From NCBI GenBank assembly GCA_029204225.1, contig CM055109.1, positions 38,849,890-38,913,889 of the forward strand: a stretch of 64,000 nucleotides of DNA. Direction: 5' to 3'. The DNA comes from Diphasiastrum complanatum. Taxonomy: Eukaryota; Streptophyta; Lycopodiopsida; Lycopodiales; Lycopodiaceae. Below are positions 10,902 to 24,179 of this stretch, in pieces. Position numbers and translations under genes: made by a program. Within the stretch, counting starts at the first letter, position 1. Each line of letters opens with the position of its first letter. The notes beneath the pieces are model-generated. The model ran no database searches. It saw nothing but the letters and a program-made list of their open reading frames with translations, and was not told the DNA's origin.

Positions 10902-13900
10902 AGTCTAGATGTTAAATTTTGAAAATTATTAAAACTCTCACCAATTGTACGACGATATGTGAAGCAAATGACGAAACCCTCTTATGGTTTAGATCCTACA
11001 CCACATACTCCTGAATTAGGCAATGTGAGTGCAAAAAATTTAGATCAGTATTGTCCAAAAGTAGACGTTATAATAGATGGATTGGTGGTACAATGAGCCA
11101 TAGTGGATGCAGGAGCTGCCGTGAATATTATCAGTCTAGAATAACCAACAGGTTAGGATTCACTATAGCACCCTCAAATACTACAATATTAAAACTGGCA
11201 AACAATTCAGTTATCAAGCCAGAAGGAATATTACATGACATACCCTTGACAATAGGAGGAAGGACCATCAAGGTTGATTTACACGTGATACGTATGTATG
11301 AGAATATAAGAGGATATTCTCTTTTATTAGGAAGACCCTGGTTACGGTTGAGTGATTGTACTATTCATATACCAGCAGGAGTATTAATTTTTGAGAGAGG
11401 AAAAGAACGGGTAGTACTAGATGCATATCCAGGGACTCCTTTATCGGAACGTGCTCCAATTCCATCATCTGAATGGGAAGATGTTTCTACAAAAGATTCC
11501 TCTTCAACTACAAGTGAAGAGGATTCTCAATATGGAGAAGTTCTAGAAGTTAAATGGAATACTCCTGAAGATTCACCTTCAAAAGTAAGAGATGTAGATA
11601 TATGTGTAATCAATTTGGGAACAGATGAGCATCCTAAACACATAAAGGTGGGAGCTAATTTAAATATAATTGGGAAGCAACAATATGAAAATCTTTGTAA
11701 AAAATACCAACATGTGTTTGCATGGAATTATATAGATTTGAAAGGTATTCCCCCAGAAAAAGTGGTACACACGATACCTTTAAAAGAAGATACAAAACCA
11801 GTAAGACATAAGCAACAAAGATTACCTTATAATCTCGAAGTGAGAGTTTATAAAAAAATTAGAGCGAATATGTCAAGCCGGTTTAATATTTCCTATACAA
11901 AACACGAAATGGTGTTCACCAATAGTGCCGAGACCTAAGAGAAATTCTACACAAATTAGGATTTGTGTAGATTACAAAAAATTAAATAAGCACACAATTA
12001 AAGATTATTATCCATTTCCATTTATTGATCAAGTTCTTGATGAATTAGCCGGAAGAGAAAGATATTCATTTATGGATTGTTTTGCGGGCTACAATCAGAT
12101 TGCAATAAAAGAGGAAAATAAGCTGAAAACTACCTTTACTACGACATTTGGAGTTCTTAAAATTTTCATCGATGATCTATGTGGAGCCTCTTTTGTTAAA
12201 GATCATATGGCTATTTTGGAAAAATGTTTAAAGAAGTGTGAGATAACATGTGTTGCACTCAATGCTGGGAAATGTTTGTTTGGAGTGCCTTATGATGTAT
12301 TACTAGGTCATGTGATTAGTAGGAATGGTATATCTACTGATCCAGATAAAATAAAAATAATATTAAGCCTTAGTATTCCTACTACGCTTAAACAATAACA
12401 ATCATTTCTTGGATCTATAGGTTATTATCGAAGATACATTAGGCAATATTCATTAAAGTCACTCCCTCTAACGAAATTATAGAAAAAGGATGGAGTATGG
12501 AATTGGACGGAAGCTTGTGATACAGCTTTTATAGACTTAAAAGAAACTGTAGCCAGTACCCCTATATTGAAATCTCCAATGTATGATCGAGAGTTTTACA
12601 TTTTTACTTCAGCTACAAAGAAGAGCATGAATTGTTGTTTGGCTCAAATATGGGACAAGATATATCATCCTATATGTTCGTGGGATGCAAGCTAAGTATA
12701 GCAGAGTTGAATTACTCATATGCGGAAAAAGTGTGTTTATGCATTGCATATGCTGCTGCTAAGTATCGTCACTATATACTACATCGCAAAGTTATTATCT
12801 TTACTAAGAATAATGCAGTTATTTTGATGATGAATAAATTGGAACCACCCCCTAGGTTAATCAAGTGGATTGTTGCACTTCAAGAACTTGATTATGATCT
12901 GAAGAGTAAACCTCCACAATTGCAAGGTTTAAATGATTGTATTTGTGAGTGGGGAATTCCGAATGAGGAAGATGGAACTAGTGAGAGTGACCAACTTCTA
13001 TAATTACTTCACATCGATAAAGATATGATACCAAGCTGGTATTCCACTTTGGCAACATATTTGTCAACATTGGAAGTGCCTGGTAGTATGACATATAACG
13101 AGAAAAGAAAACTTAAATTGCAGGCACTACAATTCTCACTTATAGAAGATGTACTTTACCGGAAGGGAGTGGAAGGATTATATCATAGATGTGTGGTACC
13201 TGATGATATAAAATTTACCTTAGAAGAATGTCATGATTCTGCTTGTGGAGGACATTTTGCAGGCCAATTGATGGGTCAAAAGATATTACGAGCCGAGTAT
13301 TGGTGGCCAACAATTTTTAAGGATTCCCATGATTATGTTAAACGTTGTGACATATGTCAGCGTGCTGATGGAAGAGCTAGCCGTATCAGATCGTTGATTC
13401 CAATTCAAGCATATCTACCCTTTGAGAAGTGGGAGATAGATTTTGTAGGACTAATAAGACCAGCCTCGTCATCCAAAAAGAGTTATATCATCGTTGCAAT
13501 TGACTATTTTACTAAATGGGCTGAAGCGAGAGCGGTTGGGAAAGATAATGCTAAAGAAACTGCGTGGTTTCTTTTGAAGCAAGTTATTGAAGATTTTGTG
13601 CTCCTAAAGAATTAGTATCAGATAAGGGTACTCATTTTTTGAATTAAACTATTGAGGCGTTAACAGAGCAGTTGACAATTGAACATCGTAAAACGATGCC
13701 TTATAATCCTCAAGCAAATGGATGGGCTGAAAGTACTAATAAGCAATTAGTCAATATCATAAAGGAAACAGTCTCTGAAAATAAACGAGATTGAGATAAG
13801 AAGCTATATTGAGCTCTATGGGCATATAACATTACCATGAAAACTCGTATGAATGATACACCTTACTTTTAAGTGTATGGTCAAGAATGTGTATTACCCA

Positions 13901-14280
13901 TAGAAACAGAAATTCCATCACTACGTTTTGCGTTAGCTCATGATTTGGGAGAACGTGATTCTTTACAGCAACGTCCGAATGTATTGCAAGAATTGGATGA
14001 AAAACAAATGATATCTTTGAATCATCAAGAAGTGTATAAAAGACGAATGAAATTAATCCATGATTGAAAAATAAAAGATTATGTTTATGAAAAGGGTCAA
14101 TTGGTATTACATTATGATGCCCGACATGAATTGATGCCTCAGAAATTAACCTTTTTATGGAATGGGCCGTATAAAATTAAAAAACTTTATAAGAATAATA
14201 CAGTACGATTGACTGAATTAAATGGAACACCTTTTAAAAGTCGAGTCAATCTCAATAAAATTAAACCCTACTTTATGTAG
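10902..14280 (+). pseudogene. Gypsy Pol remnant: protease, RT, RNase H, integrase
   Basis: Order of motifs: aspartic protease VDAGAAVNII (about 11103) followed after a frameshift by LLLGRPWLR; 'VFAWNYIDLKGIPPE' and RT entry; RT with RICVDYKKLNKHTIKDYYPF and YSFMDCFAGYNQIAIK (from 11950). A deletion after FTTTFGV removes the MPFGL/NAPATF segment and jumps to the catalytic FIDDLC. RNase H remnants lie at about 12500-13000. Integrase has H/C zinc-binding remnants (CDICQRADGR), WEIDFVG (first catalytic D), SDKGTHF (second D) and ANGWAESTN (E). An in-frame stop separates many blocks (12397, 13613, near 13645, 13795 and others). Cannot encode an active polyprotein. The RT and integrase wording fits the Tat/Athila side of plant gypsy elements. 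No chromodomain was seen. Confidence 0.8.
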
Positions 14281-15583
14281 TAGGATATTAGTACTGTGTA
14301 CAATGTATTATAGTTTTGGTTCATGTAATGATTTTTAAGGTTATATTATTGTTGACTCGCTATTTATAAGTTGATGGTTAGAAATTTGCCACCTTACCGT
14401 CTTTGATTTTCACTATGAGGTAAGGTGTACTAGTTGTTTTTAATTATTCTTATGTTTTCTAAGAAAAACTTGAAAAAACAAAACAAAACATATTTTGTAG
14501 TTTATAAAGATGGAATGCTTAGTGTATATAAAGGTGATGTTTATTTTGAATTATAGAATTTGTAAGATTAAAGCTTTTTATAGTAAATAAATAAATAAAT
14601 AAAAATTTGTGAGCACATAATCTTTACACATGCATCATTAAACAAGGTATGTTTGCATCCATTTAATATTATTCTGAAATTGCATTTCATTTCCCTATGC
14701 ACACTACATTTATTTGATGATTGGGGTGCAATGTCAATTACTTTTCCCAAATGGGCATGTTTGTTGAATCAGAAGCATCTGGGGGGTCTGAGAGGTAAAA
14801 TGAAGTTTTTGGATGGAATGAAACATTACCAGTGGGGTGGTGAATGGAAAAAAATTATAGTAGAATCATCATGGAAATGTATCTGACCTTTTGAGAGGAT
14901 TTCTGAGATCTTTATGAGTGAAAAAATGAGTGGAGAGAATGATGAGTGTTTTCAATATATCTCCTACTAGTTTGGAAATAGATTTAGAAATTGAATCTAG
15001 ATTATTCTGTGCAAGGAACTAGATATACTTGATCTTTAAGTTTTGATCTTTTAATCCGATCTATAGATGAGGAATTGAGGATAGACATATATTTGAGAGA
15101 TTCAATACCTTATGAGACGAAAAGAGTTTGTAAGGAGAGCATAGGAATTTGTTGAGAATGAAAATCTGAAGATGAAATATCATACAAAGATAACTCTACT
15201 AGATAGGTTGCATATACACTTATATGGAGGACGTTAAACACAAAACTTGAGATTGCATCCATAAATGAGTTCCAAAACAAAATGAAGATTGCATTTCCAT
15301 TTTCCTATTTGCACGAGATCAGAGACATTGGGCATTACACTATACTGATGGGAATGGGAGCATTTCTTTCTTTAGACACATGGATGGATATATTGGCAGG
15401 TTAAAATTTGAAAACTTTTGTTGCTGATGAGTTCTAAGGCTTAATCGATGGCTTTAGATTTGGCTGCTATTCTGAAGAGTGGTTAGCATCACACTATAAT
15501 GTGTGTTGAGCCGACTGTTTATCATAAATATATTATTCTGGATCCGTTCGTGTGGGGACCACACTCCCTAGTGGAATCACCAA
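14281..15583 (+). other. 3' non-coding region of the Tat/Athila-like element
   Basis: Between the end of integrase and the start of the 3' LTR. No domain is recognisable. It includes a short (ATAA)n run at 14585-14602. No clear polypurine tract precedes 15584, which weakens the placement of the LTR boundary. Confidence 0.4.
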
Positions 15584-16043
15584 TGTTAGTCGAATTTTTG
15601 ATGACATTATTTGGGCTAAAAATGAGCTATTTGAAGTTTATATAATTCCTAGAAGAGGTTCATAATGGTTATTTACTATTTTTAGTAAGTAAATTGACAT
15701 GGCACTATAAATATTGCTATATTTAGACATGATGTCATTTTTACTTTATAAAGTTTAGAAATGATATCTACAGTAATAAGTGCCTTCAAATTGGCATAAT
15801 TAACGTTAATTAGAATTTACAGTTTTTTTGACATTGCCGAGACTGCAATATTATGATGTACTCATTTTACTGTGGTTAATAAAAAGTGTCCAGATAATTT
15901 CAAGTACTGCCTTAAAGTTCGAGGGGGTGTCCTAAGGTTAAGGGTTTGAAGACACGTCCAGTTGTGGTTTTTAATGGAGATCAGTTCAAAATTGCTAATT
16001 TGAAGTACTGTACTGATTTTTAAATTGGAATCGATGAGTTAAT

Positions 16044-16053
16044 CACAACTACA
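16044..16053 (+). repeat. Left terminal inverted repeat of the CACTA-like element
   Basis: CACAACTACA, a perfect inverse match to 22562-22571, next to target duplication AAT at 16041-16043. Confidence 0.85.
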
Positions 16054-16067
16054 TATATGTTGTTTTG

Positions 16068-16545
16068 CCACGCGACGCCGCCCCCCGAACCCGATACTTA
16101 GCCGAAATTTTGACATTTTTCTTATGCATGGCACTGCCACGCGTGGCATATCCACGCTAAAACTTTTTCAAGGACCCTGCCGGTGAAATCCAGACTGGAG
16201 GAGAGGTCCGACAAATTCTTTTTTATTCTACGTGGCAATTCCATGCAAATTTTTTATAAACTAAAACTTAAAATTTGAGTGCCAAAATATGTCGGCGTGC
16301 CACATCCATGCGTGGAAGTGCCATGTACGGTTGTTATTTAACCGATTTTCATGTGACATAAATTTTTTTGATTTGCCACGCGTGGCAAATCTCCAGAGAA
16401 AATTCCAGAGCGATGGCTTTTTTTATTGCCACGCGTGGCAAAATCTGTCAAAAAATTTGCCACGCGTGGCAATATTAAAACACAATACTTAGAAAAATTT
16501 TGTTCTAGAAATTTGCCGTGGTAGTACCACGCATGGCAAAATTAG
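16068..16545. repeat. Left subterminal palindrome array
   Basis: Several copies of TGCCACGCGTGGCA and close variants (for example at about 16136, 16374, 16424, 16456 and, with GCATGG, 16528). Each is a 14-bp palindrome centred on ACGCGT. Subterminal motif arrays of this kind are the transposase-binding regions of CACTA elements. Confidence 0.75.
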
Positions 16546-16949
16546 TTTGTTGTAATTTTTTTTTATCTATTATGAATAACAAGTCAATAAAAAAACAACT
16601 TTATGATTAATTTAAAAGCAAATAAGATTTTTTTTTTAATATTTTGATAGGTTTATACTTATAATAAAATGTGGACTAAAAATTAAATGATCGTTGTCTC
16701 AAATTATTATGCTATGACGAATTAAAGCTACTATTAGTTGAATATTACATGCTATCGTATGTATTTATAGACATTATGATGTGTTTCTATATTGAGAACA
16801 AATTTTAATCAAAATTTGACAATTTTTTCAATATGGTGTTGATGGGTAAAAATATAAGCGTGAGCTTAATATGCATGTGAAAGGATGCTAAGTACCTTAC
16901 ATTTGAGAGCCATGTGGTAGCTTGTTAAGCTAATTTGTTGATAAAAAAA

Positions 16950-18910
16950 TTGCAATGTTATACACCTTTGTTATTGTCTATCACTTGAGATAAGGCATTG
17001 AGTGATCAAGTCAGAGTAATTTCAAGTTTATGACATTCATGTAACTTTGAATGCTATGCTTACATGTGAGACAACTCAATTTTGGTCCTAATTACTCATC
17101 ATTGTTCTTTGAGTGATCATGATTGACCAACATCACATCAGATAGCTCAATCTTGGTGTCTATCAATGTAAATAGCCCCATTTTGGTGTCTCTATCACTC
17201 GAAAAAGTCACAATTTGCTACCAACATATGATTTTGTTGCTTATTACTTGACATGGCTCTATCAAGTGACTAGACTCAACAAGTAATATATTAAGACAAC
17301 TCAAGTTCAACCCCTTGTCAAACCCCTATTACACGTGATGACTTAAATTTTATGTCTATGCGTGGTTTTGTTGCTTATCACTCAACACGGCTCATCAAGT
17401 GATCAGACTCAACCAATCCCAAGTCTAATATACTAAGATAGCTCATATCACATGAGATAACTAAATTTGATGTGTATATTTTGGAATAGCTCACTTTTGG
17501 TGCATATCACTAAAGGTTTCTCATAAAGTGACCAAATTCAAGAAATTGTGTGCTCATGAAATAGATTAAAGTCGATTCCCATCACTTTAGATAGTTCAAA
17601 TCTAGTGTCCAATACAAGATCTTGGTCCTTATCACTTGACATAGAAGATCGAGTGAGTGAACTTGGTCAATCTATGATTTGCAATAATCAATTTTGGCCC
17701 TTGATAGATTGAATCGAGTCCTTGGGCATGATGATTAGTTTGCTGCTTGGAAGGACAAGAGAGCAATAGTTTTATTTTAAGAAGAGATTACAACAGCAGA
17801 GATCTAATATAGGAGCATGAGCACTTCAACAGATGGACATTGCAAATGCTCAATTTTTTCTTGTCCCCTATCACCATCTGAAGAAAAACCAATTTTACGC
17901 TCTCAATGATCTTCTGAAATCAAATTCAAATTCGACTGTGATACAATCAATTAGTCATGGCGATCCTATTAGCATTGCTGGTAGCACCTCTACACAAGAC
18001 CACAACCAAGGATTTCATCCTCAACGTTGGCAATCATCTAACAACGTCCGCCGAGTTATTTCCTTTCCATCCACTCAACACAAAATTTGAAAACATCCCA
18101 CCACATTCCCCTGTGCTCTTGTCAATTGCTCTCATCTCTATCCATCAACAATCCATTCACGAAAAAAACCCACCTCCAATCCCTCCTCGGATTCCACCCA
18201 CAGAGATTTCAAATCTCTTCTATCCTTAATCTTCCTTCAACTGGCTTTAACCGCACAATACACAACCATGTTTCTCGAAATCTATTAGCTCATTGGTACC
18301 ATACTTCATAGAAGTAGTAGTATATCTAGCGTCCCTCAATGTATTACAAAAAAGAAGAAGGAAGATTGCGCCCAGCTTAACACACGTTTTTTTATTTTTA
18401 TAAAATGTTCCGACCCAGTACGTTCTAACCCAAAAGGGTCAGAAAGGGTTTTTAAGGAACACATATATAAATATGTCTATCAATGTAAATAGCCCCATTT
18501 TGGTGTCTCTATCAAAGTCAAAATTTGCTACCTAACATATGATTTTGTTGCTTATTACTTGACATGGCTCTATCAAGTGACTAGACTCAACAAGTAATAT
18601 ATTAAGACGACTCAAGTTCAACCCCTTGTCAGAACCCTATTACACGTGATGACTTAAATTTTATGTTTATGCGTGGTTTTGTTGCTTATCACTCGACACG
18701 GCTCATCAAGTGATCAGACTCAACAAGTAATATATTAAGACGACTCAAGTTCAACCCCTTGTCAGACCCCTATTACACGTGATGACTTAAATTTTATGTC
18801 TATGCATGGTTTTGTTGCTTATCACTCAACACGGCTCATCAAGTGATCAGACTCAACCAATCCCAAGTCTAATATACTAAGATAGCTCATATCACATGAG
18901 ATAAAGGTCG
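16950..18910 (+). repeat. Internal direct repeats of the CACTA-like element
   Basis: A ~300-bp unit at about 17160-17462 (from TATCAATGTAAATAGCCCCA to ATATCACATGAGATAA) recurs at about 18478-18905. Within the second copy a ~125-bp section (around CACTCGACACGGCTCATCAAGTGA) is tandemly duplicated, at about 18585-18715 and 18716-18838. The whole stretch repeats TCACTTGA/TCAAGTGA-type motifs. No coding capacity. Confidence 0.75.
17820..18330 (+). other. C-rich island inside the CACTA-like element, possibly captured DNA
   Basis: This ~500-bp block between the two internal repeats is pyrimidine-rich and open in several frames (about 74-90 codons each), unlike the AT-rich repeats around it. One frame starts MAILLALLVAPL, signal-peptide-like, and continues into a proline-rich tail. 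I do not recognise a protein family. Overlapping open frames can arise from C-rich composition alone, so capture of a host gene fragment is only a possibility. Confidence 0.3.
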
Positions 18911-19374
18911 GAAAGGGTTTCTAAGGGACACATATATAACAAATTAATTAATACTTTATAAACTAAATAATGTTCACAACTTATATGCGCCATCAAACCA
19001 CATATTTACATTTGTCATTTTTTTTAAATCACAAAATTCTCTTGAACACATGGTCATTTTGTACCAACCATATCAAATCATCTACTTGTCTTACATCAAA
19101 TCAAAATACAATTAATACTCATTTGTCCTTTTCAAAAAATTATCAAAATCTTCAAAAAAACATGGTCCTCTTGTATTCAAAATATGTCATATCAATCACA
19201 TGCTTTTGTCCTTGTAAATTCATGTTTAAAAATATGTCATATCACCCACATGCTTTTGTCCTCAAAAAATATTTATAAAATTAGAGTCAAATCATTTTTT
19301 TAGTTCCATAATTTGTCATTTTGACAACCCACTCGCCATATGACACATACCAAGCCGTAATCACGGATTTCCAT

Positions 19375-19440
19375 GCAAAAAAAAATTGCATGGCAGTGCC
19401 ACGCATGGCAAAAAAATGCCTGGCAGAGCCACGCGACACT
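19375..19440. repeat. Internal TGCCACGC-type motifs
   Basis: Variants of the subterminal palindrome (for example GTGCCACGCATGGCA at about 19395) just upstream of the microsatellite block and the TNPA-like gene, far from either terminus. Confidence 0.6.
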
Positions 19441-19560
19441 TGAAATTTGGAAAATAAATATAAAGGGCCTCATTCATTATTTCTCCACGCTTTCTTGTGG
19501 ATTTCTTGAGGCTCTCAAACTCTCACTCTCAAGCTCTCACTCTCAAGCTTTCAATCTCTC

Positions 19561-19950
<390 letters not shown>

Positions 19951-20023
19951 TCATTTTTTCATTTTTCACATTTGATATCTTTCCAAGTTCTTTTCACAAC
20001 TTCATATCTTTCTCTAAATAAAA

Positions 20024-21120
20024 ATGTCTACTAGTGGTAGCGGAGCATCAAGGAGGAGGCCAAGATCCTCTTCCGGTGGAGGAGGACAAGCCTCGGGACC
20101 GGATTCTGACCAAGTGCAAGATTTTTATACTATGCTTTCTCCCGGGGAAAGGCAAAGGATGAAAGTCCTCTGTCTTTCCTAAGGAGAATCCGATCAACAA
20201 GATTGTGGATTCGTTTCGACGAACATGCCATCGGAAGAATCCACGAATATTTTCTATGACCTTGATGAGGATGGTTCCATTATCATGGACATTAGGGGTA
20301 AGGTCATCATCAATAGATTGCACAACCTTACTCTTAAATACTTTGTTCATGATTTGTTTAACCCTTGGGAGCAACAAGACCAAGGGGACAAAGACAAGAT
20401 ACTTGATATATTGTACCGTGAGTTTCCACAACCAAATCGATTTAATGACAAATGGACGAAGACGAGTATGTATACACATATTCGTCATAAGCGCCAATCA
20501 ATAAGACGATTATGTAGTAAAGGCAAGAAGAGGCCGGGATGGGCATCTAAAAAAGATTGGGAAAAAGTTGTTTATGAATCAAGGCAACTAAATCAAGGCT
20601 TAATCTTTTAGGCCAATCTCACCTTGGATCGGGAGGCAAGGCCAATATGCATGTCCAATTTGTAATCAAGGCCAACATGCATTTCATATGTTTATTGTTT
20701 ATCAATATTTTCTTTGCTTTTTTCTAATCATCGATTTGTGTTGATGTAGGTTGAAGATTATGGACGTAAGTATACAAATGCCGAGTACAATATTGGATAT
20801 TGCCATGGCTATAGTGCCTTGGTTGATCATCTTGTGGCACAAGGCGTACATCCAAGGGTAAATTTTTGTTACATAATTTGTATTTCTCTTATTTTTGATA
20901 CACAATTTTTATTTCATTTCAATTTTATGACATGTGTTTGGCTAATAATTATTAATTTGTTTTGTGAATGTGTATGTAGAGGGCATCCGCTTCCTTTGTG
21001 GAAGAAAGTACAGGAGGAAACCAAGGAGAAGAAGGGAATGAAGATGAAGGGGACGAAGGCAAAGACGAAGGACGAGATTCGGCTTCGGACAACGATGAGG
21101 GCGAAGATAGCGAAGACTAA
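20024..21120 (+). pseudogene. TNPA-like protein gene of the CACTA-like element (plant Transposase_24 type)
   Basis: The ATG at 20024 opens a serine/glycine/arginine-rich N-terminus (MSTSGSGASRRRPRSS) that meets an in-frame TAA at 20180-20182. The same frame then runs to 20609 with DIRGKVIINRL, NPWEQQDQGDKDKILDIL and RPGWASKKDWEKVVYE, a pattern like the Ptta/En-Spm accessory protein family (PF03004). A one-base slip near 20611 leads to SHLGSGGKANMH. Two further segments with consensus splice edges stay in frame: 20750-20857 (36 codons, ending AGG|GTAAAT) and 20980-21120 (47 codons, an Asp/Glu/Gly-rich acidic tail ending DSED). Expected role: DNA binding to the subterminal repeats. The premature stop and slip suggest it is inactive here. 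The family call is from memory of motifs, not a search. Confidence 0.6.
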
Positions 21121-21916
21121 GAAGCCTGCTATTACTTCTTAGATTTGATGTATTTTTCGTATTTGCAAAAGTAAAAAAAAAGGGTATTAGTATCAATGCT
21201 CTTTTCATGAATTAGATGCGAATATGTACACTTTTTTGAATTATGAATATAAACTTTTGTATTTGATTATCTCTATCTCATTATGTATGGAATGATTGTT
21301 TATTGTTTATGTTTTTCTATTTCATCTTGTATAAATTTGTTGTAAATATATACAAACAATAAAAAGCAAACAAAACATCAATTTAATGATAAAAATATAC
21401 CTCATCTATCGTTTGGATGATCTTTAATTCCTTCTAAGATGCATCTTTTTTTTTTTTCTATAAAAGCAAACAACAAAAACCAAATCATTGTTAGATTACA
21501 AATCAATCAATAAAATGATAGTTACTAGAATACAAATCATAGATACATTGTTAAATTAAAAATCATTAATCATTGTTACATCAATCTCAGCATGTTCAAG
21601 ATACTATGAAAATGCACTTTATGACTCAAATGTAATCTATCAAAATTTAGAATGCATAATATATCTCATGAATAAACAATGAAAAACTAACAAACAAAAT
21701 TATCTCACACACTCTCTCTCTTTCTCTCTCTCTCCCTCTCTCAAAAGCTTTTCTTCAAAATTTAGAATGCCTAAGATACCTTATGCATTTGCTTGGATTG
21801 TCTCATTTCTTTCAAAATTGCATAGCTTTCTTCTACAAAAGCCAACAATAAACAATCATTCACTAACCAATCAATAAACAAATCAATAAACAATGAAAAA
21901 CTAACAAACAAAAACT

Positions 21917-21917
21917 A

Positions 21918-21992
<75 letters not shown>
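21917..21992. repeat. (CT)n(CA)n microsatellite
   Basis: CT run 21917-21943 passing straight into a CA run 21942-21992, the same composite as the 19.6-kb cluster and in the same CACTA-like element. Confidence 0.9.
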
Positions 21993-21993
<1 letters not shown>

Positions 21994-22084
21994 CAAGGCT
22001 CTTCTTCACGAAATTGATTTTGGAAATGCAGTCAAGGCCCCCACATTTTTCATTTCGTGGGTTTTTTTTTTGTTGATATATTTC

Positions 22085-22515
22085 TGCGTGGCACTGCCAT
22101 GCGTGGCAGTGCCATGCCCTAAAAACAAATTGCAAAAAAGTTTGCGACGGCGTGGCAAAATTGCACTTGCTGGAAAAATTTGCCACATGTGGCAAACTTT
22201 AGAATTTTTTTTAAAATTTTTGCCACGCGTAGCAAACTTTGCCACGCGTGGCAAATTTTGGCATTCTGGAAACTGCCACACGTGGCACTACCATGTGTGG
22301 CAATTTTCTATATTTTTTTAAACGTGGCAGTGCTACGCATGGCACTACCACGCATGGCAGTGCCACGCGGATTTAAAATTTGAATCTATCCGAGCCCCCT
22401 CCCCCCCAATCTGTTCGGAAGAAGAGCCAGTGATGGAAAACTTAGGCGACGTGGCAGTGCCTCGTATTCATTGCCATGCAGTTTGTCACGGACATTGCCA
22501 CGCGAGGGCCGTCGG
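22085..22515. repeat. Right subterminal palindrome array
   Basis: At least ten copies or variants of TGCCACGCGTGGCA in both phases (for example about 22096, 22178, 22221, 22240, 22274, 22344 and 22362), mirroring the left array. Expected binding region for the element's transposition proteins. Confidence 0.75.
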
Positions 22516-22561
22516 GTCAAATCTGGTCCCTGTCTTATGTGTGTGGCAATGGGCCTATATT

Positions 22562-22571
22562 TGTAGTTGTG
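22562..22571 (-). repeat. Right terminal inverted repeat of the CACTA-like element
   Basis: TGTAGTTGTG, a perfect inverse of the left end, followed by target duplication AAT at 22572-22574. Confidence 0.85.
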
Positions 22572-22918
22572 AATGATGGAAATCTCTTACCGAATTTGGA
22601 AGTCTAGTCATCAAACAATTTGTTTGATGGAGGTTATGTTTTCGTTTGTGAAGTTCCATTTGGAAGCAATGGTTGTTTGTTCATTAATGATTATCTGAGT
22701 TTTAATTGAAAACAACAATCGAGGTTGTAAAGGTTTAAGACAGGGTATGGGGAATGAGAATGGATGTCAGTTCAATTTATGAAGACATAAACCGTTCAAT
22801 TACCTGAATCTTGGAAGTCACAAATATGAGACTGGAAAATGGTCTTTGGAGGCCAACAATATGTAAAGAGCCCCCTTTGTCAAATGAAGGGTGAAATGGA
22901 TTTAAAAAAGAGACCTTG

Positions 22919-23276
22919 TGTTACGAGCTCGTAACCAGTGCCGAACCCTAGAGAACACAGATAGGTCAGATACCACAGTCAGGGTCGTGTCCAGCGTACA
23001 TGACCAATAGGGCAAGACAATGTGAGTAGTGTGCCCCAGCACGGTCCATAGCCATGGCGGGCCTAACACAGCCTAGGGACCCTGTCAGCAGGATAGGGCC
23101 CCCAGTTGGGTCCCGACGTGCAGTCGGCCACGTCAGTGCCACGTGGCCGACACTTGGCAGTAGCATGCTACCAGTCCTCACACTGGACTAGGAGGGGCTT
23201 ACTCTATATCAGGGAGTAGGCAAGGTTGGGTGGATCAGTTAGTGTTTGCCCTACTGTGGTGTTAGGATCTTTTACA
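22919..23276 (+). repeat. 5' LTR of the chromovirus
   Basis: 358 bp, beginning TGTTACGAGCTCG and ending GATCTTTTACA. It contains the palindromic GTTACGAGCTCGTAAC at its very start and a CACGTGGCC G-box-like core at about 23141. Confidence 0.95.
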
Positions 23277-23277
23277 C

Positions 23278-23290
23278 TGGTATCAGAGCC
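23278..23290 (+). other. Chromovirus primer-binding site
   Basis: TGGTATCAGAGCC, complementary to initiator tRNA-Met, one base after the 5' LTR. Confidence 0.9.
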
Positions 23291-24179
23291 ATCTTCTTCT
23301 TTGGGAGCTCAGTTTCAGCAGGGGAGAAATCCATCAGAGTGCATAGCAACTATGGTGAATATGCAAAGATAGATAGAGCAGGGTCAGCGCTAGAGAACTA
23401 GCTATCTATGGTGGAAATCTCCGTAGGATTACTTGTTTTTACAGTAAAATTTGGATCAGCTTTATAGGCCAGGTCCAGCACTGCCAATCAGGGTTTAAAC
23501 TTCGATTTTGGAGTGGAAATTCCAGATTTTGGAGCGTTTTCAAGTCAGGAAGTTTGATGCAGACCAGCGCTGTCAGAGCAGCCTCCTTCCTTGAGTTTTG
23601 AGTGGAAATCAGTGACAAATTAAGCAAGATTTGAAGCGGATTTCTACAGCAGGTCCAGCGCTGGACAGTAGGGGACAAATTTTAGAATTTATCCTTGTAT
23701 TTCAAAGGTTTTCTAGAAGTTTGAGCTTCATACTTGCTTGTCACAGACCAGCGACCTACCAGCTGAGGTCAAATCAGAGATTTAAGCGGATTTTTGAGTC
23801 TAAATTTGGACAAATCGGGCCAGACAGGTTGCTGTCTAATCAGCGAGGGCAGGGACTTCAAAATTCCGGATTTCTTTTTGTATTTTTCCGTTTTTTACTC
23901 GGTTTGTTGGAGCCCAACATCTGAAATCAGATCAACGAGCTACTTCACTCAAGAACTAGGAAATTTGGATGCTATTTTGAAGCTTCAAGCTGAGATTTTC
24001 CGGGACAGCAGGTCTGAAATCGTGGGTAAAAGAGCTGAGAGGGTTCTTCTTCGTAATTTCTTTGGAAGTACAGTCCTTAGAAACAGCTAAGTCATCTTTC
24101 CTTTACCTTGTACAGTTGTAAATTAGTCTTTTGACTTTTTTTCATCGGAAGTTAAGGTAGCTCTCTTCCAGTTCCGAAG
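23291..24179 (+). other. Chromovirus 5' leader
   Basis: About 0.9 kb between the primer site and the gag ATG. It repeats phrases such as AGGTCCAGCGCTG and TTTGGACAAATC in a loose way and has no long ORF. Expected to hold packaging and dimerisation signals. Confidence 0.5.

Noticed and set aside
17833-18311. Secreted-protein gene starting MAILLALLVAPL
   Set aside because: Three overlapping frames are open in a C-rich block inside a transposon, with no family match; recorded only as a composition anomaly.
17150-18905. CRISPR-like regularly spaced repeats
   Set aside because: Units are long, contiguous and diverged, without unique spacers, and lie in a plant transposon.
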